A DNA stretch of 64,000 nucleotides from Agapetus fuscipes (GCA_951799405.1 OX637361.1:10948170-11012169); one strand, 5' to 3'. Positions 20,104 to 29,488 are shown, numbered from the stretch's first letter. Numbers and translations: made by a program. Notes: generated by a model from the letters alone, not told the origin.

Positions 20104-20260
20104 CACGTGGTCCGGTCAATAGCTCATTTGGTAGAGTGCTTGCATTCCATGCCGAGAACTCAGGCTCGAATCCCACCAAGGGTGTTAGAGACGATTTTCC
20201 GTTTCGGTGTTTATTTCAAGGTAGGTAAGGTCTACTCAGCCTTTACAAGAAATGAGTATT
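20104..20260 (+). mobile_element. SINE-B left part, interrupted by RTE-2
   Basis: Head GTCCGGTCAATAGCTCATTT, B-box-like GGCTCGAATCCCACC, body to AAGAAATGAGTATT. The right part resumes at 21612 with the same AGTATT. Confidence 0.85.
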
Positions 20261-21238
20261 GATGGTGAGTATAGTGAGTGGTTTGAAGTGTATAAGGGTG
20301 TGAGGCAAGGATGTGTGATGAGTCCATGGCTATTTAACATAGTTATGGACAAGTGTGTCAGGGATGCTAGACTTAATGATTGTGGATTGATGATAGGAGA
20401 GAGCAAAGTGAGTGTTCTACTGTATGCAGATGATGCAGTTCTTGTATCTGATTCTGCAGTAGAATTGCAAACAATGCTCTCTAGATTGAATGAAGCTTTG
20501 TTAGGTAACCATTTGAAGTTGAATGCAAGTAAGACGAAAGTATTGATTTTTGAAAGAGATGATGAAAATATGAATTATGAATTTAAAATTAATGGAATGA
20601 ATGTTGATGTCGTAAATGAGTTTGTATACCTGGGAAGTAAGTTTGAAAAAGATGGAAGAATGACCGGTAAATTTGAAAGAAGAATAATGAAAGGCAGGTG
20701 CGTACTGGGTGCTACCGCTAGCATCGCCAAAAACCAGAATCTTTCAAAAAATGTTCGACTGGCGGTGCACGGTGGTATACTAGTGCCCACTCTGATGTAT
20801 GGAAGTGAAGCCTGGACGGTGAGTGAAAGTGAGATTAGTAAAGTCCATACGGTAGAAATGGATTACTTAAGAAGTATGATTGGAAAAAGACGGAGTGATA
20901 GGGTGAGGAATGATTTTGTTAGAGAGGAATGCGGTGTAAGAGAAAGTGTGAAAGTAAAGATTAAAAGAAGTATACTTAGATGGTTTGGACATTTGGAGAG
21001 AATGAATGAGGAAAGAATGACGAAGAAAGTATATGCTGCAAGAATTGATGGATGTCGTGGAAGAGGAAGACCGAGAAAGGTATGGATGGACCAAATTTTC
21101 GAAATAGCGAGTGAATGGGATATCCAGAGTCATAATAAAAGGAGAGCTTGTATGAAAAAAGTTATGACTCTGGATGAAATGAAAGAAGTATGCAAGGACA
21201 GAAAGAAGTGGCGGCTAATCTGCAATGCTGATTTTTAA
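20261..21238 (+). CDS. RTE-2 reverse transcriptase, C-terminal part
   Basis: An open frame of about 325 codons covering RT motifs from GVRQGCVMSPWLFN through LLYADDAVLV (catalytic YADD), then the thumb/C-terminal part with LVPTLMYGSEAWTV, LRWFGHLERMNEERMTKK and GRGRPRKVWMDQI. The endonuclease and the RT N-terminal motifs are missing through 5' truncation, so it is not an autonomous copy. There are no internal stops, which suggests recent insertion. The ATG at 20252 lies in the interrupted SINE and is incidental. Confidence 0.9.
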   Translation, partial: DGEYSEWFEVYKGVRQGCVMSPWLFNIVMDKCVRDARLNDCGLMIGESKVSVLLYADDAVLVSDSAVELQTMLSRLNEALLGNHLKLNASKTKVLIFERDDENMNYEFKINGMNVDVVNEFVYLGSKFEKDGRMTGKFERRIMKGRCVLGATASIAKNQNLSKNVRLAVHGGILVPTLMYGSEAWTVSESEISKVHTVEMDYLRSMIGKRRSDRVRNDFVREECGVRESVKVKIKRSILRWFGHLERMNEERMTKKVYAARIDGCRGRGRPRKVWMDQIFEIASEWDIQSHNKRRACMKKVMTLDEMKEVCKDRKKWRLICNADF

Positions 21239-21611
21239 TGTTGGTTTATTGGCTTGCTACATTTTTTGCATAAGACATTTTTTACTTTTTTTGTATAGAT
21301 TTATTTTTAAGGTTTTGTTGTTTTCTTATATTTAAATGTTATTTATTACTCGTATTCCTTGACTTATAGGTTGGTATGAGGCTGACCACCCATACTGTAA
21401 AAAATGGTTCACTTTGCCAATGTCACCCCTGTTTCAGGGAATGTCGGCAAGAGTTACAGGGCTTATGTTCATTTGAGGTTTGGATTTTATTTGTAAGTAC
21501 ACAATCAGCATTTGTAAGCGCGAACTACACGTGTTTGTTTGTGGGCATACATCTGAGAGCTTTGAATGAATATATCCTTGCAACTTAGATTATAGATTAT
21601 AGATTATAGAT
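20261..21611 (+). mobile_element. RTE-2, 5'-truncated LINE with R245 as its 3' end
   Basis: The insert is bounded by the direct repeat AGTATT (20255-20260, 21612-21617) inside a SINE-B. It holds the RT C-terminal coding region (stop at 21236-21238), about 118 bp of 3' UTR, then a complete R245 (21358-21580) and ATTATAG repeats. This shows R245 moved with the LINE. The same stop-UTR-R245 order recurs at 38850-39472 and 63672-64000. Confidence 0.9.
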
Positions 21612-21905
21612 AGTATTAGCCCTCTCGGGAGCTGCTGGGAAACCCCCACTTCAAGTGAAGTGGAGATTTTAAACTTATTCCCCTGTAAAAATAAATAGGT
21701 TCCACTAATCACATGCGACTCCTTCGAGGAGAACGTGGCAAGAAGATACTCTATGTGTGTAGCTTAGTTGCGTTTACTTATGCAAGTTGTTGGCGTAAGG
21801 CCACCTCCCTTGCCTGTAAAAATAAATAGGTTCAACTTGTCACATGCGACCCCTTCGAGGAGAACGCGGCAAGATGTTACACTATATGTGTAGCTTAGTC
21901 ACGTT
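21612..21905 (+). mobile_element. SINE-B right part plus a second SINE-B 3' fragment
   Basis: AGTATTAGCCCTCTCGGGAG resumes the SINE split by RTE-2 and ends near 21780 (GTGTAGCTTAGTTGCGTTT). A second partial copy follows at once (GTTGTTGGCGTAAGGCC to TATATGTGTAGCTTAG). Confidence 0.85.
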
Positions 21906-21959
21906 TTAGTCACCCACCCACATTTTTAATCTGTTAGCTTCTCGAAAATTGAAACTTTT

Positions 21960-22045
21960 TACAGCGGCAACCAAGCTCGCAGAGGGCTTTTGAGATGTGA
22001 TACACACAAAAAACAGCGCTCACCAAAGAAATCAGCCTAGTTTTT
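21960..22045 (+). mobile_element. SINE-A tail fragment
   Basis: CAAGCTCGCAGAGGGCTTTT, GATACACACAAAAAACAGCG, CTCACCAAAGAAATCAGCC. Only the L2-type tail is present. Confidence 0.8.
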
Positions 22046-22305
22046 TTTTTTAAGAGACTGTAAAGGTTCTATCCACCTTTAGCGAAAAAGCAACTGCGTC
22101 ACAGTTACAGTGACCATATAGGCTCGATAATTTTTTGGTTGCTTTTGCACAATATTAACCTGATCATCGAGGGCTGCCTGCATCTTATCTAGCCGGTGTA
22201 CAGCCTCATTGGCATTCAGGGCGCGATCACAACTTCGGGCGAGAGTGTGTGGTAACCCTGAAATAAAACATCAACTATTTATTCGGACCAATGAAAGGGA
22301 AATCT

Positions 22306-22380
22306 GCCGCCGCAGTTTCAGTGGTTAGAGCGGCTGCTTAGCATGCTGAACGCTCTGGGTTCAAAGCCAACAGGTGGTGG
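22306..22380 (+). mobile_element. tRNA-like SINE head (fourth type)
   Basis: GTTTCAGTGGTTAGAGCGGC (A-box region) and GGGTTCAAAGCC (B-box-like), 75 bp long. An RTE 3' fragment begins about 75 bp downstream on the same strand, so the two may form one SINE with an RTE tail. It is not a functional tRNA gene as read. Confidence 0.5.
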
Positions 22381-22454
22381 AAATGATATCACATTTAAAA
22401 TTAAAAGTATTGCATCTTTTGAGAACATTTGACTGATAATGTTTATACATATAC

Positions 22455-22655
22455 AGAGGAAGTGTGAAAGGAAAAAGAGGTAAAGGACGATAGAAAAAAG
22501 TGTGGAGTGATCAGATTGAGGAGATTGTTAAAGAATGGGATATACCTAGTGAACGATGGATATGAATGAATCGGAAGAGATATGCAAGGATTGGAAGAAA
22601 TGGATGCAGCTCTTCAGAGGCTCTGGCCACCTCTAGCGGAATGGCGACAGAGTTA
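22455..22655 (+). mobile_element. RTE 3' fragment, plus
   Basis: Decayed coding stretch (GATCAGATTGAGGAGATTG, GGAAGAAATGGATGCAGC) ending GGCCACCTCTAGCGGAATGG and CGACAGAGTTACA, the RTE-1-type terminus. Confidence 0.75.
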
Positions 22656-22915
22656 CAAATTATGTCAACCTTGGATTCTCTTGAATCTAGATAGGCCTTG
22701 TAAACGCAAGTAGATTCACATATATGGCATTCAGAAAAAAATTAAGTATTTGAAACAAAAAGTCCGGTAAAATCAACAAATTGTGCAAAGATGGATGGAA
22801 GGTTAATCAGAAAATCAGTAAAATATTTAGATTTCGGTTCATTCCGTTGTCTTATGGTTTAAGAGTTTTAGTTTCAAGTATATGATATACTTTTAAAAGG
22901 TATAATCTATATAAT

Positions 22916-23142
22916 AATCTATAATCTAAGTTGCAAGGATATATTCATTTAAAGCTCTCAGATGTATGCCCACAAACCAACAAGTGTAGTTCGCGCTTAT
23001 GAATGTGTACTTACAAATAAAATCCAAACCTCAAATGAACATAAGCCCCACAACTTTTGCCGACCTTCCCTGAAACAGGGGTGACATTGGCAAAGTGAAC
23101 CATTTTTTACAGTATGGTTGGTCAGCCTCATACCAAAAAAAA
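22916..23142 (-). repeat. R245 copy, minus, beta subfamily
   Basis: ATAATCTAAGTTGCAAGGAT to GTATGGTTGGTCAGCCTCAT. It lacks only the first bases of the head. Confidence 0.85.
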
Positions 23143-23209
23143 GGTAAATGAGAAAAATTTATGAAATCGGAATTGGACTTAAAAAATCCCTCTAATTTGA
23201 CACAACAAT

Positions 23210-23345
23210 CACTTTTTTCGGGCTATGTAGCCGTGGTCTGGTAGATTTTTTCCGGACAGTTTTGCCTAATGTTCCGATGGGCATTATCAGCGGTTGGCTA
23301 GTCGCTGTGATCTTCTTACAGGATCTGCTGTACTAGAAACAACGC
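23210..23345 (-). mobile_element. Decayed second hammerhead-type repeat, minus
   Basis: Minus strand: CTGATAATGCCCATCGGAAC, GCAAAACTGTCCGGAAA, CCAGACCACGGCTACATAGC. This matches 18723-18960, with the CTGANGA and GAAA core mutated. Confidence 0.55.
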
Positions 23346-23480
23346 CAGCCTTTGGAATAGTCCCTCCAATTTGTACGGCTAAGAGCCTTTTTCAGACACA
23401 ACGCATTCTACCTGGATAGTCTATGGATAACCGGACAAACTGTGTAAAAGCTTTCATACAACTCCATTCTCCGTACACTA

Positions 23481-23737
23481 CTCGCTGCCTTAGTTCTTGT
23501 TTACCGTATACGCCATTGAGAAAATTTTACACGAGCAATGTTTGCATGTGCACTGGACCTATGTGTCTTATGAAAACAAGAAATTTATTTAAAAAATATT
23601 TAAAAGAACTCTCACATTATCGAGTTTTACGGGTTTTCTTAGCTCAGATTGTGTAGAATTTGATTCATAAGACAACTGCATGAAAAAGTCATATTTGACA
23701 AGATTGGCGTATACGGTAAACAAGAACTGGGGGAGCG
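23481..23737 (+). mobile_element. MITE-1 copy b
   Basis: CTCGCTGCCTTAGTTCTTGT to CAAGAACTGGGGGAGCG, about 257 bp, with TA on both sides (CACTA / TACTGA). Interior as in copy a. A short repeat at 23393-23447 just upstream is shared with 47682-47735 (GTCTATGGAT...ACGGGACA-like). Confidence 0.85.
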
Positions 23738-23784
23738 TACTGACTTCCGAGCCGGCTATATTCTATCGATAATGTATGTTTCAA

Positions 23785-24075
23785 AGATATTACATTCAAA
23801 AGTCACATTAAATGCATGCTCACAAACAGACACGTGTAAGTTCGCATTTATAAATACTGAATGTTTACTAACAAATTAAAATCCAAGCCTCAAATGAACT
23901 TTGACCATCTGCCGACCTTCCCTGAAACTAGCAATAGAGTTCCTCCCAGCATGTTGATAGCTGTGAGGGTGCACTGTACTTAGGGTGACCTGTCGTGCTA
24001 AAAAAAAAACAGGGGTGATATTGACAAAGTGAACCAATGTTACAGAATGGGTGTTCAGCCTCATACCAACATAAG
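23785..24075 (-). repeat. R245 copy, minus, with internal insert
   Basis: Family sequence on both sides of a foreign segment at about 23930-24008 (GCAATAGAGTTCCTCCCAGC ... TCGTGCTAAAAAAAAA). The insert ends in an A-run and may be a small retroposed sequence. Confidence 0.75.
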
Positions 24076-24399
24076 CCTAGAAAGGACAGAAAAAACGAAC
24101 CATAGACAAACCGGGCAGAATGCGCCTAGTTTGAAATGAATGGCTATAAGGATATTCTACAAAAAAAACCTTGACTATTCGTCTTTGCTTTGTGTGTCTC
24201 TGGACTGTCTGGCAACTATTGACGCCATTACCGTCGTCCATCCATAAATCAATAGTTGGGCAGGTGTTCGCGGAGTCTGGATGTGAATCTGTAAGCAGTG
24301 CGTCCTGCGTTAAAACTCAAACTAAAATTCCATTCAAAACTAAAACGCTCTCTAGGGGCACTCTTTTAATTTAATTTTTCTTCTTCTTGTTGTGCCTTT

Positions 24400-24640
24400 C
24401 AGGGATGATTTGTGAAAGGAAAAAGAGCTAAGGGACAACCGAGAACAGTATGGAATGATCAGATTGAGGAGATTGTGAAAGAATTGGATATACAAAGTGA
24501 GCGTAAAAGAAGAAAATGCATTAAAAGAGTGATGGATGTGAATGAATTGAAATAGGTACGTAAAGATAGGAAAAACTGTAGGCAGCTCTGCAGAAGCTCT
24601 TGCCACCCCTAGGAAATGGCGACAGAGTTACAGTTACAGT
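24400..24640 (+). mobile_element. RTE 3' fragment, plus
   Basis: Coding relic (GATCAGATTGAGGAGATTG, GTGATGGATGTGAATGAATT) ending CTTGCCACCCCTAGGAAATG then CGACAGAGTTACAGTTACAG. The upstream 24076-24399 shows nothing recognisable. Confidence 0.8.
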
Positions 24641-24689
24641 ATTAACAACCACCTTAGCAATTTTCCCCTTCAATACTGCTGCACGAAAG

Positions 24690-24920
24690 AGAGAGCCGAA
24701 TAACTGTTTCAGAGTCTTCAACATACAAGTAGATGTTCTCCTTCAGTCTGGAACTCATCTATCTTCAATTCTTCCCTGGATGATGAGATCTACCTATCCA
24801 TTTAAAGATCCGAAGGATTTATTAGTGCCGCAACTTCCTTTTGTGATCCAGACTGCCAGCAATTTCGCCATTTCTTCTGAGGTCTTTCTGGGGGTCTTCT
24901 TCCAGTTGTATGACTAACGT
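24690..24920 (-). mobile_element. Other RTE-family C-terminal fragment, minus, decayed
   Basis: Broken frames include LIIQGRIED and RRTSTCMLKTLKQ, which resemble the EGKIEGRR..GRRR.SWLKNLR region of RTE-type proteins. A short relative lies at 36365-36430. Confidence 0.45.
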
Positions 24921-24944
24921 ATATACAACCAGATAATTGATTAA

Positions 24945-25005
24945 AAAGGGAAAAATCACGCTTAATTTTGATTTTTGTCTGATTGGAGTTTGGTGCAGCA
25001 GACCC
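24945..25005. mobile_element. MITE-4 right-end fragment
   Basis: AAGGGAAAAATCACGCTTAA to GGAGTTTGGTGCAGCAGACC, matching the right end of the full copy at 49231-49470. Confidence 0.75.
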
Positions 25006-25049
25006 TTAGAGTTAAAAGGTCACAAAGTCAAAAAATCACTCTCTTTTCT

Positions 25050-25255
25050 CTTTGATCGGTCCGTAGCTCAGCGGTAAAACTGCAGACTCTGAATGGGAAG
25101 GTTGTGGGTTCGATTCCCAGCGAAGCACAAAAAATATACCATTTATATTTTCAAATTTGCTCTTCCAATGACCGGTCACCAAAGGTCCATCCAGCCGTAC
25201 AGCAACTGGGTCTTGCTTGAGAATTGGCGCTTTGTAGCGACGACGATCAAGCTCG
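25050..25255 (+). mobile_element. SINE-A, tail replaced or lost
   Basis: Head ATCGGTCCGTAGCTCAGCGG, B-box GGGTTCGATTCCCAG, body to GGCGCTTTGTAGCGACGACG and CAAGCTCGTA. It stops where the copy at 46455 also stops, hinting at a subfamily. Confidence 0.85.
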
Positions 25256-25261
25256 TAAAAA

Positions 25262-25530
25262 GGTCGATTGGTAGAATGCTTGCATTCCATGCCGAGAGCA
25301 AGGGTTCGATCTCAAAGGCTTACTCAGCCTCAGCCACTCAGCCACTAGAAATGAGAACCAGCCCCCCCGGGAGCTGGAAAACCCCCACTTCAACTGAAAG
25401 TGGTTGGTGTGAGGCCGGCCCCCTTACCTGTAAAAATAAATAGGTTCTGAAGCGCCACATGCGACCCCTTCGGGGATAACGCAGGCAAGAAGTTACACTA
25501 AATGTGTAGCTTAGTTGCGTTTTTACCAGT
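25262..25530 (+). mobile_element. SINE-B abutting SINE-A
   Basis: GGTCGATTGGTAGAATGCTT, shortened body, GAGAACCAGCCCCCCCGGGA, then CCTGTAAAAATAAATAGG and GTGTAGCTTAGTTGCG. A deletion removes about 60 bases after the B-box. Confidence 0.85.
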
Positions 25531-26138
25531 CATCTAAATTGATTTTAAGCCGTGTCGATCCGTATACTTTCCATGTATATTTTGGTAAACGATGTGGCAG
25601 AGTTAGAGCTAAAAGTTGTATACTTTCCGTATGGCTGTTCCACACATTCGGCCAACTTAGCCGATTTAATTGGCACCCCATCCTGAATCATAATCGCTTC
25701 ATTTCACGATGGAAGATGGTGCTTTTTGCGGGTTGAGAATTTTTAGGATGGCATGAAAATATTAATGAATTCCAGTGGCACACTGAGCGTGCAAGCAAGG
25801 ACGAGAACTTCGTAGAGGCAAACATAGGCTACGAAAGGCTTTTTGCATTTGACCTAAAAATTGAGTTATTGTTATAATTTATTGATTTCGTATAATGCAG
25901 GTCCTTTAATTATTTTAAATGCCATCATTCTATGTTGTAAAACCGGTACACCAGAAAATGTAAGTAAATACAATTGAATTCATAATTAATTAATTAATAT
26001 GTCAAATTTACAGCATACCTACTGAAATTAACAGTTAACCAATGGGCTCATACGTTTTCGGCCAAGATATTTTACATTTCATAGCTTTATGTAACTATGA
26101 TTCACAGCAACCAATAACAAAATATAAGTTAGCTTTTG
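25531..26138. other. A+T-rich spacer
   Basis: No recognised gene or repeat. Confidence 0.4.
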
Positions 26139-26240
26139 CCAGAGAGATTTCAATCCCCACCTAGGGTCTAAGAAATGATTTCACGTTGCTCTAATTATTT
26201 CAAACCCAAAAATCTAAGCTTACTCAGAAATAATAATAAA
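26139..26240 (+). mobile_element. SINE-B fragment, diverged
   Basis: TTTCAATCCCCACCTAGGGT, AAGAAATGATTTCACG and AAGCTTACTCAG. It pairs head to head with the minus fragment at 26315. Confidence 0.5.
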
Positions 26241-26314
26241 TGTGACAGGAAAACCTTTAGGGGGAATGTTTGACGTATGAGCGACATCGATTATCCCACA
26301 CGAAAAATATGTAC

Positions 26315-26450
26315 GGAACCTATTTATTTTCCCATGTAGGGGGTTAGCCATACGCCAATCATTTCACTAGAAGCGGAAGTCTCCCAGCTCCCGAGGGCTC
26401 TGTTTCCCATTTGTTGAGAAAGCTGATTAAACCTTGCCGGTATTTTTAGC
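26315..26450 (-). mobile_element. SINE-B fragment, minus
   Basis: AAAATACCGGCAAGG at 26450, AGCCCTCGGGAGCTGGGAG, then AAAATAAATAGGTTCC near 26320. The following 26451-26784 holds no recognised feature. Confidence 0.7.
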
Positions 26451-26784
26451 AGATATTCTTGAAATTCTTTTTTTACATTTACATCGACCGGTGATCGAGC
26501 TCTGACTCTCGTTTGTCGCTCGCTTTAGGCGCGTCTCGTAGAGCTGCAACGGTTCCTGCATACATTTGAATACAATTACATCCCCCTTGTCTACGGCCAA
26601 GCTGAATACGTATAAACTCGACCATCAAAATCTATGTGAAAATAAAGCAGCGCTCTAGTTGACGTTTTAATTTCCATACATTTGCTATGCGTTAAGTTTA
26701 ATTGTAAAGATTTGCACTCTGGTTTGTGACTTGCCTAAACTGTTACTAGGTAACTGTGCTAAACAGCGGGTCGAAATTCCAGTT

Positions 26785-26945
26785 GAAAAAGAGGAAGGGA
26801 AAATCCTAGAAAATAAGTGGTTGATCAGATAAGTGAAATTATGAATGAGTAAGATGTAGATTAAAGAATTGACGGAGAAATATCGTTATTGAAGATGCCC
26901 GTGACAAATATAGACAAAAATGTTTGGATTTGAATTAAAAAAAGT
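26785..26945 (+). mobile_element. RTE 3' relic, plus, decayed
   Basis: GTTGATCAGATAAGTGAAAT encodes VDQISEI, as in the RTE-1 WLDQIGEI segment. Stops and frameshifts are many. Confidence 0.45.
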
Positions 26946-26976
26946 TCTGTATTAACTGAAATATGTCCATTTGATG

Positions 26977-27190
26977 GTTCAGTTAGCTCAGAGAGCAACA
27001 GTTCGATCCCTACGTGGGGTATCAGAAATGATTTACGTTTATCAAAATATCGACAAGGTTAATTCAACCTTCACAAGAAACGAGAGTCGCTTCATCGGAA
27101 GCATGGAGCCCTCACTGAAAAAGAAGTAAAGTCAGCCTCCATGCCTGTGAAAAGAAACAGGTTCCACCTACTCCATGTAATCTTGTGTCC
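26977..27190 (+). mobile_element. SINE-B, diverged
   Basis: TGGTTCAGTTAGCTCAGAGA, AGTTCGATCCCTACG, ATCAGAAATGATTTACG, TTCACAAGAAACGAGAG, GGTTCCACC. An old copy just upstream of a composite SINE. Confidence 0.6.
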
Positions 27191-27194
27191 ATGT

Positions 27195-27317
27195 GTCAAC
27201 GACGATACCATGTTGAAAGCACCGGTTCTCATCAGATCACCGAAATTAAGCAACATGGGGCGCGGATGCTACCTGGATTGGTGACCGCTCAGGTAGGTAC
27301 ACCGCGTGTTGTTGGCA
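27195..27317 (+). pseudogene. 5S rRNA-derived SINE head
   Basis: GTCAACGACGATACCATGTT, CACCGGTTCTCATCAGATCA, CCGAAATTAAGCAACATGGG and ACCGCGTGTTGTTGGC follow the animal 5S rRNA gene from end to end, including the internal promoter region (GAAATTAAGCAAC, GGTGACCGC). Several changes from the usual 5S make a functional rRNA unlikely. Confidence 0.85.
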
Positions 27318-27415
27318 TTTCTTGGACCGGTCCGTAGCCCAGTGGTTACACTTCGGACTCATAAATGGAAGGTTGTGGATTCGAATCCCGGCGGAGCACA
27401 AAATAAACCATTTAT

Positions 27416-27464
27416 ACTGGCCACCCCTAGCGGAATGGCGACAGAGTTACAGTTACAGTTACAG
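27416..27464 (+). mobile_element. 49-bp RTE 3' end nested in the SINE
   Basis: CTGGCCACCCCTAGCGGAAT to ACAGTTACAGTTACAG splits the SINE motif CCATTTATATTTCC, leaving TATA on both sides (27412-27415, 27465-27468). It is an extreme 5' truncation with a 4-bp target duplication. Confidence 0.85.
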
Positions 27465-27916
27465 TATATTTCCAAATGTGCTCTTCGCTGGGTTGAGAAA
27501 TTCATAAACCTTTACCAAAGACCGGTCACTGAAAGGTCCATCCAACCTTACAACAACTGGGTCTAGCTTGAGAATTGGCGCTTTCTACAGCGACGACCAA
27601 GGTCGCAGAGGGCTCTTGAGTCGTGATACACACAAAAACAGCGCTCACTAAATAAATCATCCTAATATTTTTAATTATTACTAGATTATAAATTATAGTA
27701 GGTACCTATTGAAAAGTAGTTTGAGGATGTAGGTATATTCCAAAAAGGAGATTGCATGACGCGTCTATATTGAATGTCGTGTCGGCGACTTGGTGTAAGT
27801 ACGTAAGGTTTATGTGTGTGTTTAAGTATGTGAGATTTAGTTGGTATGGGAAGTGAGTGCGAGGCCGCGGCCAGGAATCCGTACAATACGGGAGCTGATA
27901 AAAATTCCACGCACAC

Positions 27917-28183
27917 CGGCCAGTCTTTACTCGCGACGGTACAAGCACCACCAGAAGTAACTGCAACCTTTCATTTATTTTTAACCACTTTTACTAAATG
28001 ATCACAGGTCCGAAGCGTTAGACCATTAGACTGCGGACCGGTCAAAATGGTCTTGACAATCTACAGCATTTGCTATAAGGGATATTTTAAGAGGAATTTT
28101 ACATAGCAATCCAAGGCCAGTCTTTACTCTTGACGGCACAAGCACCACCAGAAGTGATTGCAACTTCATTTTTTTTTTAAATA
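27917..28183. repeat. Pair of related segments plus a SINE-A head
   Basis: GGCCAGTCTTTACTCGCGAC..AAGCACCACCAGAAGTAACT at 27917-27985 recurs at 28112-28183. Between them, 28003-28045 is a minus SINE-A head (TTGACCGGTCCGCAGTCTAA). The repeated segment is of unknown type. Confidence 0.6.
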
Positions 28184-28194
28184 GTAATAACATT

Positions 28195-28338
28195 AGAATG
28201 ATATATTCAGTGAGCGCTGTTTTTGTGTGAATCAAACCTCAATAGCCTTCTGCGCCATTGGTAGCCGCTATAAAAGCGCCAATTTCCAAGCAAGACACGG
28301 TTTATGTAAGGCTGGATGGTCGTTCGGTAAAGGCCATT
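28195..28338 (-). mobile_element. SINE-A 3' half, minus
   Basis: Tail at 28205-28245 (GAGGTTTGATTCACAC, CAGCGCTCACTGAATATATC) and body to CGAACGACCATCCAGCC. It ends at the left arm of MITE-3. Confidence 0.8.
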
Positions 28339-28341
28339 GCG

Positions 28342-29015
28342 TTTACCGCCATTGTGTCGAAAGGGAGGATGTGATTTTCGCTGTCTGTCTAATCTAATCT
28401 AAGTTGCAAAGATATTATGTAACATTGGAGATTTACTTTATATTGCATTCTCACAACCAAACGCGTACAAGTACGCGTTTGTATATGCCGCATGTGAACA
28501 TACAACATAAAAACCCAAAGCACAAATGAACATACACCCTGCAACTCTTGCCGACCTTCCCTGACTCAGGGGTGACATTCACAAAGTGAACCATTTTCTA
28601 CAGCATGGGCGGTCAGCCATATACCATTACCATCCTATAAGTCAAGGAAATAAAAATTCTAGCCATAATTTTTTTTATATTTTTTTAATTTAAAAATTAA
28701 GGCTTTGTGTACTTTATATAAATGAGTGACCTAAGAAAATCCTTGTTAAATAATTTATGTGAAAAAAAGAACTTAAATGAGTTGTATGAAAATAGGTCAC
28801 AAAAAAATGTGTCCAAACATTTAAAAAAACAATTTCGGCCAGTTTTACGGCAATTTAATTGGGTTTCTTTTAACACATGAATCACTTAACAATAAAGAAG
28901 GTTCATAATACGTTACTTGTTTATTTACATGTACAAAAAGTTCCTCAAAATATTTCATTTTTTATGGCCAGATAGCAAAAATCACATCCTCCCTTTCGAC
29001 ACACTTGCGGTAAAG
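28342..29015. mobile_element. MITE-3, interrupted by R245
   Basis: Arms at 28342-28387 and 28968-29015 are inverted over about 45 bases (TTTACCGC, TGTGTCGAAAGGGAGGATGT, GATTTT). Without the nested R245 (28388-28652) the element is about 410 bp. A left half recurs at 47737-47844. No transposase frame is present. Confidence 0.75.
28388..28652 (-). repeat. R245 nested in MITE-3
   Basis: TCTAATCTAATCTAAGTTGC to CCATCCTATAAGTCAAGGAA, nearly full length with an ATTAG-type tail. Confidence 0.85.
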
Positions 29016-29230
29016 GCTCATCCCGGACAGCAACTTTCCAGTGTCAACAGCATGCTATGTAAGCCTAAAAAGTCCATGTTTTTTTCAAATTATTTAATTT
29101 AGATTTTATAAGTGAGGTATTTTGTTGTCGCCGTGTACATTTGCTGGCAGTATATGTGGTTTATTCTCATACGCGACATATCAAGAGTATAACAATCGGG
29201 AGCTCGTACAAACAAAAAGATCCACGATAA

Positions 29231-29410
29231 ACCAAGGTCCGACAGCCCCGCGGTCTACCACACTAGAGGTCTGCGAGACCCGAGGTCTGCAAAATCAGAG
29301 GTCTCTGTACTCTGAAACCTTTTTAGAGGTCTGCAATAGAAGAGTCTCTCAGACTCATAGCTTGTGAAATCCAAAGTTCATAAGGTCTGGGGTCTTCAAG
29401 GCACTAGGTC
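29231..29410. repeat. Degenerate GAGGTCTGC minisatellite
   Basis: AGGTC or GGTCT recurs about every 16-20 bases (ACTAGAGGTCTGCGAGACC, CGAGGTCTGCAAAATC, AGAGGTCTCTG, AGAGGTCTGCAATAG, AAGGTCTGGGGTC, TAGGTCTGTGG). Irregular spacing suggests an old array. Confidence 0.55.
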
Positions 29411-29488
29411 TGTGGCACCAGGGCCTTTAAAATGTGATTGATTGATTTTATTTGTAAATAAATTGATTTTAAATAGCATGGTGGCCGC

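Larger units (their letters stand above)
27195..27670 (+). mobile_element. Composite SINE: 5S head + SINE-A
   Basis: The order is 5S-like head (27195-27317), linker CTTGGACC, tRNA-like region (27329-27399), SINE-A body, then the L2-type tail GCAGAGGGCTCTTGAGTCGT..AAACAGCGCTCACTAAATAA. The same 5S-to-tRNA junction occurs at 46455. A 49-bp RTE fragment is nested at 27416-27464. The design parallels chimeric 5S/tRNA SINEs such as AmnSINE1 of amniotes. Confidence 0.85.

Noticed and set aside
27195..27317. A functional 5S rRNA gene
   Set aside because: It is fused to a tRNA-derived SINE with the same junction as at 46455 and carries several changes from the usual 5S sequence, so it is a SINE head.
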